From Thermoanaerobacter pseudethanolicus ATCC 33223 (GTDB lineage: Bacteria; Bacillota; Thermoanaerobacteria; Thermoanaerobacterales; Thermoanaerobacteraceae): a DNA stretch of 64,000 bases. Shown in pieces: positions 56,107 to 64,000 of this stretch. Within the stretch, counting starts at the first letter, position 1. The number at the start of each line of letters is the position of its first letter. The notes under the pieces were generated by a model, which was not told the DNA's origin, ran no database searches, and saw only the letters and a list, made by a program, of their open reading frames with translations. Position numbers and translations under genes: made by a program. Location of the stretch: NCBI RefSeq assembly GCF_000019085.1, contig NC_010321.1:1685001-1749000 (forward strand), written 5' to 3'.

Positions 56107-57672
56107 TTAATTTTTCAACAAAATTATTTTTCTTAAATCCTCAATATAAGGTAGTTTCAGCGCAGAGCAAAGCAGTAAATAGGCAAGAATTCCCGTAAAA
56201 ATTGATAAAAAAATATTTATCCACATATTAACATTAATTGTCAACAATTTACTGTGGATAATTATAACAATTATTCCCATAATTGTTGATGCTGTTATCG
56301 GTTTTATAAACCAATTTAAATAGTCTATTCTTAATCCTGTCATTTTTATGAGCTCAAACATATTTAGCATTAAAATAAGAGCATCGGCAAATATAAAGCT
56401 GTATATATATCCAAAAAGTCTAAGTTGTGGCATAGCGGTTAAGTAATACATACCTATAATACAGACTCCTAGCCATATTATGGAATTCTTTAAAACTACA
56501 GTTTGTTTTCCTAATCCATGGAGAATACTCGCTACTACTGCTTCTAGAAAGGCGAAAATACTTCCCATGGAAATCACTCTCACAAAAGCCCCTACTCCTG
56601 GGGAAGAAGGATACAAAAGCTGAGAAATTTGCTCAGGAAGAGCTAAAAATAAAATTATAGCAGGAAAAGCTACTAAAGTAGTATAGCCAATTGCTTGGTT
56701 AATCCTAAGTCTTACTGTATCCCACTTTTTTAGAGCAGCTGCTTCAGAAACTGCAGGAAGTACAGTAGTGGAAAGACTTGAAGTTATAACTGCTGGCATG
56801 TATGCAAGAGGCACTGCCATACCTAACATTTTGCCAAATTCAGACATCGCTTCACTGTGAGTGAGACCTGAGACAACAAGTCTTGAAGGAATTATTAAAG
56901 ATTCCGCTAAATCCAACACATTTACAATTAATTTTGAAAAAGTTATAGGTATGGAAGTAACCACTATCGTTTTTACTATAGAAAAAGTATCCCATTCCTT
57001 TCCATCATAAGGCATTTCTTTGTTTATAATTTTTACTTCCCTTTTGTAAAAAAGTATGTACATAAGAAAACTGACAATTTCACCTACAGATATGCCAAAT
57101 ATAGCTATCGCTACTAAATATTCAAGTTTAGCTCCTGTAAAAAGCTGTATTAAATATAAAGTTGTTGATACCCGTACTATTTGTTCAACAATTTCTGAAA
57201 CTGAAGCAGGTATCATATTTATAACTCCTTGAAAAAATCCCTTAAACACTGATGAAGAAGCAACAATGATAAGCACCGGTGCAAAAATGAGAATTGATAA
57301 AAGTGCTCTTGGTTCGTGAAGTAACTTTTCAGCTACGTACTTAGTATTAAAAAATAGCAACGAAGAAATAGTAAAAGCAATTATCAATACTATCAAAAAA
57401 GTAATTTTTAAAATTTTAAACATATTTTTTTTGTTTCCTTTTGCTCTTTCTTCTGAAATAAAGCGAGAAGTGACAGCCATCGTACCAGAGGTTAAAAAAG
57501 TTATTGAAACAAAATATATAGGAAGAACTAATTGATAAATACCCGTACCTTCCGGGCCTAACATATTTGATAAAATTATTCTAAAGATAAATCCAATGCC
57601 TCTGTCTATAATATTGGCAATAGTTAATATAAAAGCACCGCGAATAAAAGACCTATTGTGCATAAACAACAC
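56107..57672 (-). CDS. spoVB: SpoVB / MATE-like lipid flippase family protein
   Basis: Polysaccharide-biosynthesis (MOP) exporter of 521 residues with about 14 hydrophobic segments. The N-terminal SFIRGAFILTIANIIDRGIG and LGPEGTGIYQLVLPIY are typical of stage V sporulation protein B, needed for spore cortex assembly; family members also act as lipid II flippases. GTGAGGTG precedes the ATG. It is preceded by a promoter, a structured leader and a terminator (57708-57891), so it may be controlled by attenuation. Confidence 0.88.
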   Translation of the reverse strand: MLFMHNRSFIRGAFILTIANIIDRGIGFIFRIILSNMLGPEGTGIYQLVLPIYFVSITFLTSGTMAVTSRFISEERAKGNKKNMFKILKITFLIVLIIAFTISSLLFFNTKYVAEKLLHEPRALLSILIFAPVLIIVASSSVFKGFFQGVINMIPASVSEIVEQIVRVSTTLYLIQLFTGAKLEYLVAIAIFGISVGEIVSFLMYILFYKREVKIINKEMPYDGKEWDTFSIVKTIVVTSIPITFSKLIVNVLDLAESLIIPSRLVVSGLTHSEAMSEFGKMLGMAVPLAYMPAVITSSLSTTVLPAVSEAAALKKWDTVRLRINQAIGYTTLVAFPAIILFLALPEQISQLLYPSSPGVGAFVRVISMGSIFAFLEAVVASILHGLGKQTVVLKNSIIWLGVCIIGMYYLTAMPQLRLFGYIYSFIFADALILMLNMFELIKMTGLRIDYLNWFIKPITASTIMGIIVIIIHSKLLTINVNMWINIFLSIFTGILAYLLLCSALKLPYIEDLRKIILLKN

Positions 57673-57707
57673 CTCACAATAGTTTATTCGCAGTGCTTTT
57701 TATATAT

Positions 57708-57856
57708 GAAAAAAACCGGCAGTATGCCGGCAGTAAAGGGGGATTAGGGGGAGAAATTTTTAAGTACATAAAATTGAGGGGGTTAAGATTTACACATTCC
57801 TAAGGCTTCCTCTCACCTATTGGCAGAGGTGATAAACTCACATTACCTCTCTTCCG
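57708..57856 (-). ncRNA. Leader RNA or small RNA upstream of spoVB, C-rich, with own promoter and terminator
   Basis: The predicted transcript is about 150 nt. Its 5' part can form two exclusive stems, AGAGGT/ACCTCT or CACCT/AGGTG, sharing the same ACCTC strand. The middle has unpaired C-rich tracts (AACCCCCTC, CTCCCCCTAATCCCCC) that could pair with ribosome sites. It ends in the hairpin CCGGCAtaCTGCCGG-like stem (57716-57733) and T7. It reads towards spoVB, so it is either an attenuating leader or a free small RNA. I do not recognise a riboswitch class. Confidence 0.6.
57709..57733 (-). terminator. Terminator at the end of the spoVB leader
   Basis: On the minus strand a stem with GCCGG-type arms (CTGCCGGCATACTGCCGG) is followed by T7, 37 bp before the spoVB start. 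Confidence 0.8.
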
Positions 57857-57862
57857 ACAAAT

Positions 57863-57891
57863 ATTATGCATCATTTGATGAAAAATGTCAA
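57863..57891 (-). promoter_or_regulatory. Sigma-A promoter of the spoVB leader RNA
   Basis: On the minus strand TTGACA (57886-57891) and CATAAT (57863-57868) are 17 nt apart. It lies within the end of a weak 66-codon frame, which I take as non-coding. Confidence 0.75.
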
Positions 57892-58063
57892 GATTTGATT
57901 TAAATATTTTTTTACATGAAATTTTTCCTGCAGTTTTGTAAAATTATTAATCACTGCAAATAAATAAAACTGCAGTAAACCTTTTTCGTAAGTTTTAAAA
58001 GAATATTTATAAATAAATCCCCGCCATTTTTTCCAAATATTTTTTAATCCTTCAAAAAATTTT

Positions 58064-59236
58064 TTAACCATTTGAGTTTAAATATTTTAAAACTGTAGAG
58101 ACGTGTACAGCAAGGCCAATTTTAATACAGTCCTCATCGATATTAAATTGGTTGTTATGTATAGGTTTATTTATTCCTTTTTCTTTATTGCCACATCCTA
58201 ATTTATAAAAGCTACCAGGGACTTTTTGTAAAAAATAAGCAAAATCTTCTACTCCCATTGTTGGGGCAACTTCTATCACATTACTTTCCCCTAGCAAAGG
58301 AAAAGCAGTTTCTTTTATGAGGTCTGTCATACCTTTGTGATTTACAAGGCAAGGATACCCTCTTGTTCTTTTAAATTCTACTTCTCCTCCCATAGCTTTT
58401 GCTGTATTATCGCAAATCTTCTCCACCATCTCAACTATCTCGTCTCTTTTTTCTTCTTCCATCATTCTTATAATTCCAGACATCCTCACTTTGTTCGCTA
58501 TTATATTTCGTGCGTATCCTCCTTCAATAATACCAATAGTTAGCACTATAGGACTTAGTGGGTTAGCTTTTCTACTAACAACTGTTTGGAGTATATTTAC
58601 AATATTAGCAGCAATCACTATGGCATCCACCGATTTGTGAGGCTCAGCCCCGTGACTACTTTTGCCTTTTACAATTATGTCAAACATATCTGATGAAGCA
58701 TAGGCTTTTCCATAGGTTATCCCTATTTGCCCAACTTGAAGTTCTGGGTCTACATGTAGTCCTATTATAGCATCAACTTTAGGATTTTCTAAAACCCCTT
58801 CTTCAATCAACGGAAGAGCTCCCCCCGTTGTTTCTTCCGCTGGTTGAAATATAAACTTAACATTTCCCTTTAACTTATCTCTCATATTTGCCAAAAGTTT
58901 AGCAGTACCAAGAAGTATAGCTGTATGAACATCATGCCCACAAGCATGCATTCTTCCTGGAATCTGCGATGCATATTCTACATCATTTTCTTCTTGAATT
59001 GGAAGAGCGTCCATATCTGCTCTTATAGCTATCGTCTTGCTTCCATTGCCTTTAAGGGTCCCCACAACGCCAGTTTTAGCAATTCTCTTTACTTCAATCC
59101 CTAAATTTTTTAAATAATCATAAACAATTTCAGAAGTTTTTGTTTCTTCAAAACCTAATTCAGGGTACATGTGTATTTTTCGCCTTAATTCTATTACTTC
59201 TTTTTCTACTTTTTCAGCCTCTTTGAGAATATCCAT
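58064..59236 (-). CDS. M20-family amidohydrolase (aminoacylase / IAA-amino acid hydrolase type)
   Basis: Zinc-dependent amidase of 390 residues. Metal and active-site motifs: RRKIHMYPELGFEE, RADMDALPIQEEN, ACGHDVHTAILLG and FQPAEETTGGA. The M20D subfamily splits N-acylated amino acids; N-acetyl-diaminopimelate deacetylase is also in this group. Context gives no substrate. The ATG at 59236 follows AGGTGGGA; an upstream GTG adds four residues. Confidence 0.9.
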   Translation of the reverse strand: MDILKEAEKVEKEVIELRRKIHMYPELGFEETKTSEIVYDYLKNLGIEVKRIAKTGVVGTLKGNGSKTIAIRADMDALPIQEENDVEYASQIPGRMHACGHDVHTAILLGTAKLLANMRDKLKGNVKFIFQPAEETTGGALPLIEEGVLENPKVDAIIGLHVDPELQVGQIGITYGKAYASSDMFDIIVKGKSSHGAEPHKSVDAIVIAANIVNILQTVVSRKANPLSPIVLTIGIIEGGYARNIIANKVRMSGIIRMMEEEKRDEIVEMVEKICDNTAKAMGGEVEFKRTRGYPCLVNHKGMTDLIKETAFPLLGESNVIEVAPTMGVEDFAYFLQKVPGSFYKLGCGNKEKGINKPIHNNQFNIDEDCIKIGLAVHVSTVLKYLNSNG

Positions 59237-59256
59237 CCTAAATCCCACCTGTTTTT

Positions 59257-60051
59257 TTAATATTTTTCTATGTCTACATGCAAAACATTCTCAATTTTCT
59301 CGCCTAATAGCATTTCTGCCGTTTTGATAAAATTATCTTTATCTCCACTTACAAAAAATTCTGCCTTACCCCTGATTTGAGGATTTAATAAATCTTTCTT
59401 TAATAAATAATCTTTCACATCATAGGCTAATTTAATTGCAGGGTCTACTATTTTTACATTTTCTCCCATTATCTCTTCTATAACTGAAGCCATTAAAGGA
59501 TAATGGGTACAACCTAAAACAAGAGTATCTATATCTTTTTCTTTCAATTCTTTTAAACACTTGCTAGCAGTTTCATAGGCTATTGGCGAATTGTATAGCC
59601 CTTTTTCAATAAGTGGGACAAACTCCGGACATGCCTTTTGGTAAACTTCAATATTTTTATCAATAATTTTTATATTCTTTTCATAGCTTTTGCTTTCAAC
59701 AGTTCTTGTGGTTGCAATAACACCTATTTTTTTATTTATAGTGTATAGGGCAGCGCTCTCTGCCCCTGCTTTTAAAACATCAAAAAGAACCACATCATAT
59801 TCGCTTTTATTTATAACTGCACAAGTAGTATTACAAGCTATTACTACAGCTTTTACTTTTTGCTCTCTCATAAAATTTAAAATCTGTTTTGCAAATTTTT
59901 TTATCTCTTCTTCACTTCTATCGCCATAGGGAACTCTTTTTGTATCACCAAAGTAAATATAGTCTTCTCCTGGTAAAACCTCAACAAGTCTTTTTAGTAC
60001 TGTAAGTCCTCCTACTCCAGAGTCAAAAACACCTATTGGTCTTGAGTCCAT
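59257..60051 (-). CDS. murI: Glutamate racemase
   Basis: Makes D-glutamate for peptidoglycan. The 264 residues contain the two catalytic cysteines in VIACNTTCAV and VLGCTHYPL, and start with RPIGVFDSGVGGLTVLKRLV. It precedes the M20 amidohydrolase gene by about 20 bp on the same strand and may be co-transcribed with it. Confidence 0.95.
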   Translation of the reverse strand: MDSRPIGVFDSGVGGLTVLKRLVEVLPGEDYIYFGDTKRVPYGDRSEEEIKKFAKQILNFMREQKVKAVVIACNTTCAVINKSEYDVVLFDVLKAGAESAALYTINKKIGVIATTRTVESKSYEKNIKIIDKNIEVYQKACPEFVPLIEKGLYNSPIAYETASKCLKELKEKDIDTLVLGCTHYPLMASVIEEIMGENVKIVDPAIKLAYDVKDYLLKKDLLNPQIRGKAEFFVSGDKDNFIKTAEMLLGEKIENVLHVDIEKY

Positions 60052-60090
60052 TTCACCACACCCTAATAAAAATTTAAGCCAATTAATTAT

Positions 60091-60312
60091 TCACACCATG
60101 GTATCTATTATATCATAGTTTTTATGTGGAATAATATTAAAATTTAATACATAACACAATGCACCTGTACCACATCCTACATCTAAAAATTTTATGTACT
60201 TTCCTAAATCAACATGCTCTTTCAAAATAGCTAATACTTTTCTATAATATTCCATTTGAGAATTAAAAAACCACCCGTTTTTACATGGTCTTTGGGTATA
60301 ATTTCTCCCCAT
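60091..60312 (-). pseudogene. SAM-dependent methyltransferase N-terminal fragment
   Basis: A 73-codon frame containing the SAM-binding motif FLDVGCGTGALCYVL, preceded by MEYYRKVLAILKEHVDLGKY. It ends soon after motif I, so most of the Rossmann domain is missing. A ribosome site is not clear. Probably a deletion relic. Confidence 0.6.
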
Positions 60313-60380
60313 TTTAAAAAATTAAGGCCGATGTTAGAAGATATTATACCATAATTTATCACTAATTAAAAATGCCAGGT

Positions 60381-61640
60381 TTACACCTGGCTTACCAAAG
60401 CAATATCTTTTCTATAGTACATCCCTTTAAAGCTTATTTTTTTAATTTCTCTATAAACTTTTTCTCTCGCTTCTTCATATGAATCCCCTATTGAGGTAAC
60501 AGCAAGCACTCTTCCTCCTGATGTGGTAATTTTACCATCTTTTAATACTGTCCCTGCATGATATACAAATGCTTCTTTTACTTTTTCTAACCCTGTTATC
60601 TCAAAACCAGTCTGATATTCCCCTGGGTAACCGTTTGATACCGCAACGGCACATACAGCCTTTTTGTCTTCCCATTCAATTTGTATTTTATCAAGTTTTC
60701 CTTCTATGGTAGCTTCTATTATATTAATAAGGTCTGTTTTTAAAAGGGGCAGTACAACTTGTGTTTCAGGGTCTCCAAATCTTGCATTAAATTCTAAAAC
60801 CTTAGGCCCTTCTTTTGTAAGCATTAAACCTGCGTATAACACTCCTTTATATACAATGCCTTCTTTTTGAAGTGCCTTTACCACTGGTTTTAAAATACTT
60901 TCCATCACTTCTTTTAAAGTTTCTTTTTCAAGATAAGGATTTGGTGCAATGCTTCCCATACCTCCAGTGTTAGGACCTTTGTCTCCTTCATAGACCTTTT
61001 TGTAATCCATAGCAGAAACCATAGGTAAAATATTTTCTCCATCTGTAAATGCGAATACTGACGCTTCTTTTCCAAAAAGCATCTCTTCTATTATTACGAT
61101 ATCTCCTGATGCACCAAAAATCCTTTTTTTCATCATTAAATCAAGAGCTTCTTTTGCCTCTATAAAGTCTTTTACAATAAACACTCCTTTACCTTGTGCC
61201 AGTCCATCTGCTTTCATCACAACAGGATACCATGTCTCTTTTAAAAACTTCATAGCCTCCTGATACTTGTCAAAGGCTTTAAACCTTCCAGTAGGAATAT
61301 TGTATTTAGAAAGAAGATGTTTAGTAAAATATTTGCTTCCCTCAATAGCCGCAGCATTTTTATTAGGCCCAAAGATTTTAAGCCCTGCTTTTTCAAATTC
61401 ATCCACAATACCTTGTACCAATGGCATCTCAGGTCCTACAACTGTTAAATCAATGTTATTTTTTATGGCAAATTCTTTAAGCTTTTCAATATCTCCAATT
61501 TTTATGTCAACACATTCTGCTAAAAGCCCTATGCCAGCATTACCAGGAGCACAGTAGATTTTATCCACTTTAGGACTTTGTGAAAGTTTGTGAACAATTG
61601 CATGTTCTCTTCCCCCTCCCCCTATGACTAAAACCTTCAT
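60381..61640 (-). CDS. purD: Phosphoribosylamine-glycine ligase (GAR synthetase)
   Basis: Second step of purine synthesis: phosphoribosylamine, glycine and ATP give GAR. The 419-residue ATP-grasp protein starts VLVIGGGGREHAIVHKL and includes KADGLAQGKGVF and LEFNARFGDPETQVVLP. It follows purH by 12 bp and ends the purine operon section in this window. Normal length. Confidence 0.96.
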   Translation of the reverse strand: MKVLVIGGGGREHAIVHKLSQSPKVDKIYCAPGNAGIGLLAECVDIKIGDIEKLKEFAIKNNIDLTVVGPEMPLVQGIVDEFEKAGLKIFGPNKNAAAIEGSKYFTKHLLSKYNIPTGRFKAFDKYQEAMKFLKETWYPVVMKADGLAQGKGVFIVKDFIEAKEALDLMMKKRIFGASGDIVIIEEMLFGKEASVFAFTDGENILPMVSAMDYKKVYEGDKGPNTGGMGSIAPNPYLEKETLKEVMESILKPVVKALQKEGIVYKGVLYAGLMLTKEGPKVLEFNARFGDPETQVVLPLLKTDLINIIEATIEGKLDKIQIEWEDKKAVCAVAVSNGYPGEYQTGFEITGLEKVKEAFVYHAGTVLKDGKITTSGGRVLAVTSIGDSYEEAREKVYREIKKISFKGMYYRKDIALVSQV

Positions 61641-61652
61641 ACAAATTCCTCC

Positions 61653-63179
61653 TCAATGTTTAAAATGCCTTATGCCTGTGAATATCATTGATACGCCGCC
61701 TTTATCTGCAGCTTCAATTGATAAAGCATCGTTTTGTGAGCCGCCTGGTTGGATTATGGCAGTTATACCAGCCTTTGAAGCTACCTCCACAACATCTGGA
61801 AATGGGAAAAAGGCATCTGATGCAAGGACACTTCCTTTTGCTTTGCTACCTGCTTGTTTGATTGCTTGCTCTGTTGGCCATATTCTGTTGACTTGTCCAA
61901 CGCCAATACCTACTGTAGCTCCATCTTTTGCTAAAACAATCGCATTAGATTTTACGTGCTTTACTACCTTCCAGGCAAACCTTAAATCTTCCATCTCTTT
62001 TTGCGTAGGTGCTTTTTTAGTAACTACTTTCAAATTATTCTCATCTAAATCTATTTCATCTTTTTCTTGTACTAAAAGTCCGCCTTCTACTTTCTTTAAA
62101 TCATATTCTTTTTCATATCCTTCTTTTAACCTCAATATCCTTAAGTTTTTCTTTTTCTTTAAAATCTCAAAGGCCTCTTCTTCAAAGTCTGGAGCAATTA
62201 CTATTTCTAAGAATATTTTTATAAGTTCTTCAGCTGTTTTAACATCTACAGTTCTATTTAATGCTACAATTCCCCCAAAAATAGAAACAGGGTCACTCTC
62301 ATAAGCTTTTAAGTAAGCATTGTATATATTATCTGCAATAGCTACTCCACAAGGATTTGTGTGCTTTACGGCAACTGCTGCAGGCTCTTTAAACTCTCTT
62401 AAAAGTTCTATTGCGGCATTTGCATCGTTTATATTGTTAAAAGAGAGCTCTTTACCGTGCAGCTGCTCACATTCTGCAATGCCATAGGCTTTTATGGGAT
62501 TTTTGTAAAAAGCCGCCTTTTGATGAGGATTTTCACCATATCTCATGTCTTGAGCTTTTTCATAGGCAAAGGCCATAACTTCGGGAAACTCTATGTTATT
62601 TTTTTGTATCAAATAATTGTATATCAAAGAATCGTAAAGGGCTGTATGGCCAAAAGCTTTTGCTGCCAGATAAAATCTCGTCTCTTCTTTTGTATTGCCA
62701 TATTGTTTTATTTCTTCAATGACTGTATCATAATCCTTTGGATCTACAAGAATAGTTACATATTTGTAGTTTTTAGCTGCAGCCCTTATCATTGAAGGAC
62801 CGCCAATGTCTATATTTTCTATCGCTTCTTCTAAAGTCACATTTTCTTTGAGGATTGTTTCTTTAAAAGGATATAAATTTATGACAACTATATCTATTGG
62901 TTCAATGCCATGTTCTTTAAGAGCTTTAATGTGCTCTTCATTGTCTCTTATTGCAAGAAGCCCTCCATGAATTTTAGGGTGAAGCGTCTTTACTCTCCCG
63001 TCCATAATTTCAGGGAAACCTGTTATGTCTGATACCTTTACTACATTTACTCTATTTTCTTTAAGAAGATTATAAGTCCCACCTGTTGATATTATTTCAT
63101 ATCCTAATTCATTAAGCTTTTTAGCAAATTCAACTATGCCTTCTTTTTTTGAAACACTTATTAACGCTTTTTTGGCCAT
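61653..63179 (-). CDS. purH: Bifunctional AICAR formyltransferase / IMP cyclohydrolase
   Basis: Last two steps of IMP synthesis. The N-terminal IMP cyclohydrolase domain (about 1-190) has [15 protein letters not shown] and [13 protein letters not shown]. The C-terminal transformylase domain (about 195-508) has the catalytic Lys-His in [11 protein letters not shown]. At 508 residues it has normal length. It lies between purN and purD in the common purMNHD order. Confidence 0.96.
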
Positions 63180-63214
63180 AGAATTGCCTCCTTTTTACAG
63201 TTTTATAATCCCTT

Positions 63215-63829
63215 TTAAAACTTTAATATTTTCACTTTTCTACCTTCGACTTTTAACTTCCCCTCTGTAAAAAGCTTAACTGCATAAGGTAAAACTTTGT
63301 GTTCTACTTCCAGTACTTTTTTTGCAATGGCCTCTGGCGTATCCTCTTCATCAATTTTCACAACTTCTTGAAGAATAATAGGTCCGGTATCAGCACCACT
63401 GTCCACAAAGTGAACAGTACAGCCGGTGTATTTTACTCCGTATTCATAGACCGCCTGATGTACCTTCATTCCATAAAATCCTTTGCCACAAAAGGCAGGG
63501 ATAAGTGAGGGATGTATATTTATTATCTTGTTTTCAAATCTTTCTACAATTTCTCCACTGAGAATTGTCAAAAAACCTGCAAGAATTATTCCATCCGGAT
63601 TCAATTTTTCAAGAAGTTTTAATAACTCTCTTTGGAAATTTTCTTTCAATTCTTTTTTGGGAAGGCAGTAAGTAGCAATTCCGTGTTTTTTTGCCCTTTC
63701 AAGAGCATAAGCTCCTTTTTTATCGCTAATGACGGCAATTATCCTGGCATTTATATATCCTTCTTCAATGGCATCAATTATTGACTGCAAATCAGTCCCG
63801 TTACCTGATGCCATCACCACAAGGTTCAT
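63215..63829 (-). CDS. purN: Phosphoribosylglycinamide formyltransferase
   Basis: Uses formyl-tetrahydrofolate to formylate GAR. The 204 residues start with the VVMASGNGTDLQSIIDAI phosphate-binding region and include the catalytic motif INIHPSLIPAFCGKGFYG with Asn-His, and later DSGADTGPII with Asp. The ATG overlaps the purM stop (ATGA), so translation is coupled. Confidence 0.96.
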   Translation of the reverse strand: MNLVVMASGNGTDLQSIIDAIEEGYINARIIAVISDKKGAYALERAKKHGIATYCLPKKELKENFQRELLKLLEKLNPDGIILAGFLTILSGEIVERFENKIINIHPSLIPAFCGKGFYGMKVHQAVYEYGVKYTGCTVHFVDSGADTGPIILQEVVKIDEEDTPEAIAKKVLEVEHKVLPYAVKLFTEGKLKVEGRKVKILKF

Positions 63830-64000
63830 AAAATTACACCGCCTTCGCTTTCTACTATCTCCCCTATTACATAAGCTTTTTCACCTATGCCATTTAATTT
63901 TTCTAAAGCCTTATCTACATCAGAAGGGTCTACTATAACTACCATGCCAATCCCCATATTAAAAGTGCGATACATTTCTCTTTCTTCAATATCTCCCAAT
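63826..64000 (-). CDS. purM: Phosphoribosylformylglycinamidine cyclo-ligase (AIR synthetase), C-terminal end
   Basis: Only the last 57 codons or so are in the window. The sequence EREMYRTFNMGIGMVVIV, then DKALEKLNGIGEKAYVIGEI, is the conserved end of PurM. The stop TGA overlaps the purN start. The gene continues beyond the right edge. Confidence 0.92.
   Translation of the reverse strand, partial: LGDIEEREMYRTFNMGIGMVVIVDPSDVDKALEKLNGIGEKAYVIGEIVESEGGVIL

Noticed and set aside
57871-58071. 66-codon minus-strand frame after the M20 amidohydrolase, with ATG overlapping its stop
   Set aside because: Composition is almost all Lys, Phe and Asn, there is no ribosome site, and the frame runs over a consensus promoter (57863-57891). 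Likely chance.

Overview
The window looks like chromosome of a low-GC, spore-forming, anaerobic, probably thermophilic Firmicute, most like Thermoanaerobacter. This is inferred from gene content (spoVB, the [FeFe]-hydrogenase maturase hydG, gatCAB, a split archaeal-type glutamate synthase, type III glutamine synthetase) and from AT-rich codon use. Almost every real gene is on the minus strand, so operons read from right to left. No database search was run; all calls come from reading the sequence.

Layout. 1-3071: clpX (cut by the left edge), clpP and tig, the protein quality-control set. 3245-3417: tRNA-Leu(UAG) with its promoter and a decayed tRNA end in its leader. 3472-6345: TPP riboswitch with terminator, then thiD-thiE-thiM-thiW. 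6411-11653: five-gene split glutamate synthase operon with its promoter. 11852-17021: other nitrogen genes, namely a class I amidotransferase, a PII protein, amt and glnN. glnN and amt share an upstream motif. 17062-32541: a tRNA array (Lys, Arg, Gly | Leu, Lys, Gln, His, Arg, Gly) that is split by an island of about 14.4 kb.

The island (about 17499-31975) lies between a 59-nt duplication of the 3' half of tRNA-Leu(CAG) and the complete tRNA-Leu(CAG). A broken tyrosine integrase sits beside the complete tRNA. The left part is an IS graveyard: an IS481-type transposase gene split by a complete ISLre2 with a 9-bp target duplication, an IS256 remnant, a HEARO/IscB-omegaRNA-like structured RNA, a RelE-type toxin-antitoxin pair, a tnpB remnant with its omegaRNA/right end, and a broken IS1182-type transposase. 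The right part is a visibly GC-richer catabolic module: split UxaA-type hydro-lyase, KdgT-type permease, DUF1537 acid-sugar kinase and PdxA-type dehydrogenase. A PrpR/sigma-54 activator gene lies just upstream, with a textbook -24/-12 promoter and a 13-bp-arm palindromic activator site between them. The island end near 17600 carries a consensus sigma-A promoter that can drive the three tRNAs cut off from the original tRNA promoter.

Right half. 32619-34461: yfcE-type phosphoesterase, rdgB, rph. 34578-35101: small genes around direct repeats like a Pho box. 35338-41225: oppABCDF peptide transporter operon, visibly richer in GC than its flanks in oppD/oppF. 41450-41810: IS relics. 41817-49566: gatCAB, ligA, pcrA, yerC-like. 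49839-54226: a lactose/cellobiose PTS operon whose BglG/LicR-type regulator is split by an A8 tract. 54375-54592: a GC-rich structured RNA candidate with many GGA motifs. 54634-57672: hydG and spoVB; spoVB has a promoter-leader-terminator unit in front of it. 58064-60051: M20 amidohydrolase and murI. 60091-64000: methyltransferase relic, then purD, purH, purN and the end of purM.

Most worth following up are the tRNA-splitting island, its orphan guide-RNA-like elements, the acid-sugar module under sigma-54 control, and the two uncharacterised RNAs near 54.5 kb and 57.8 kb.
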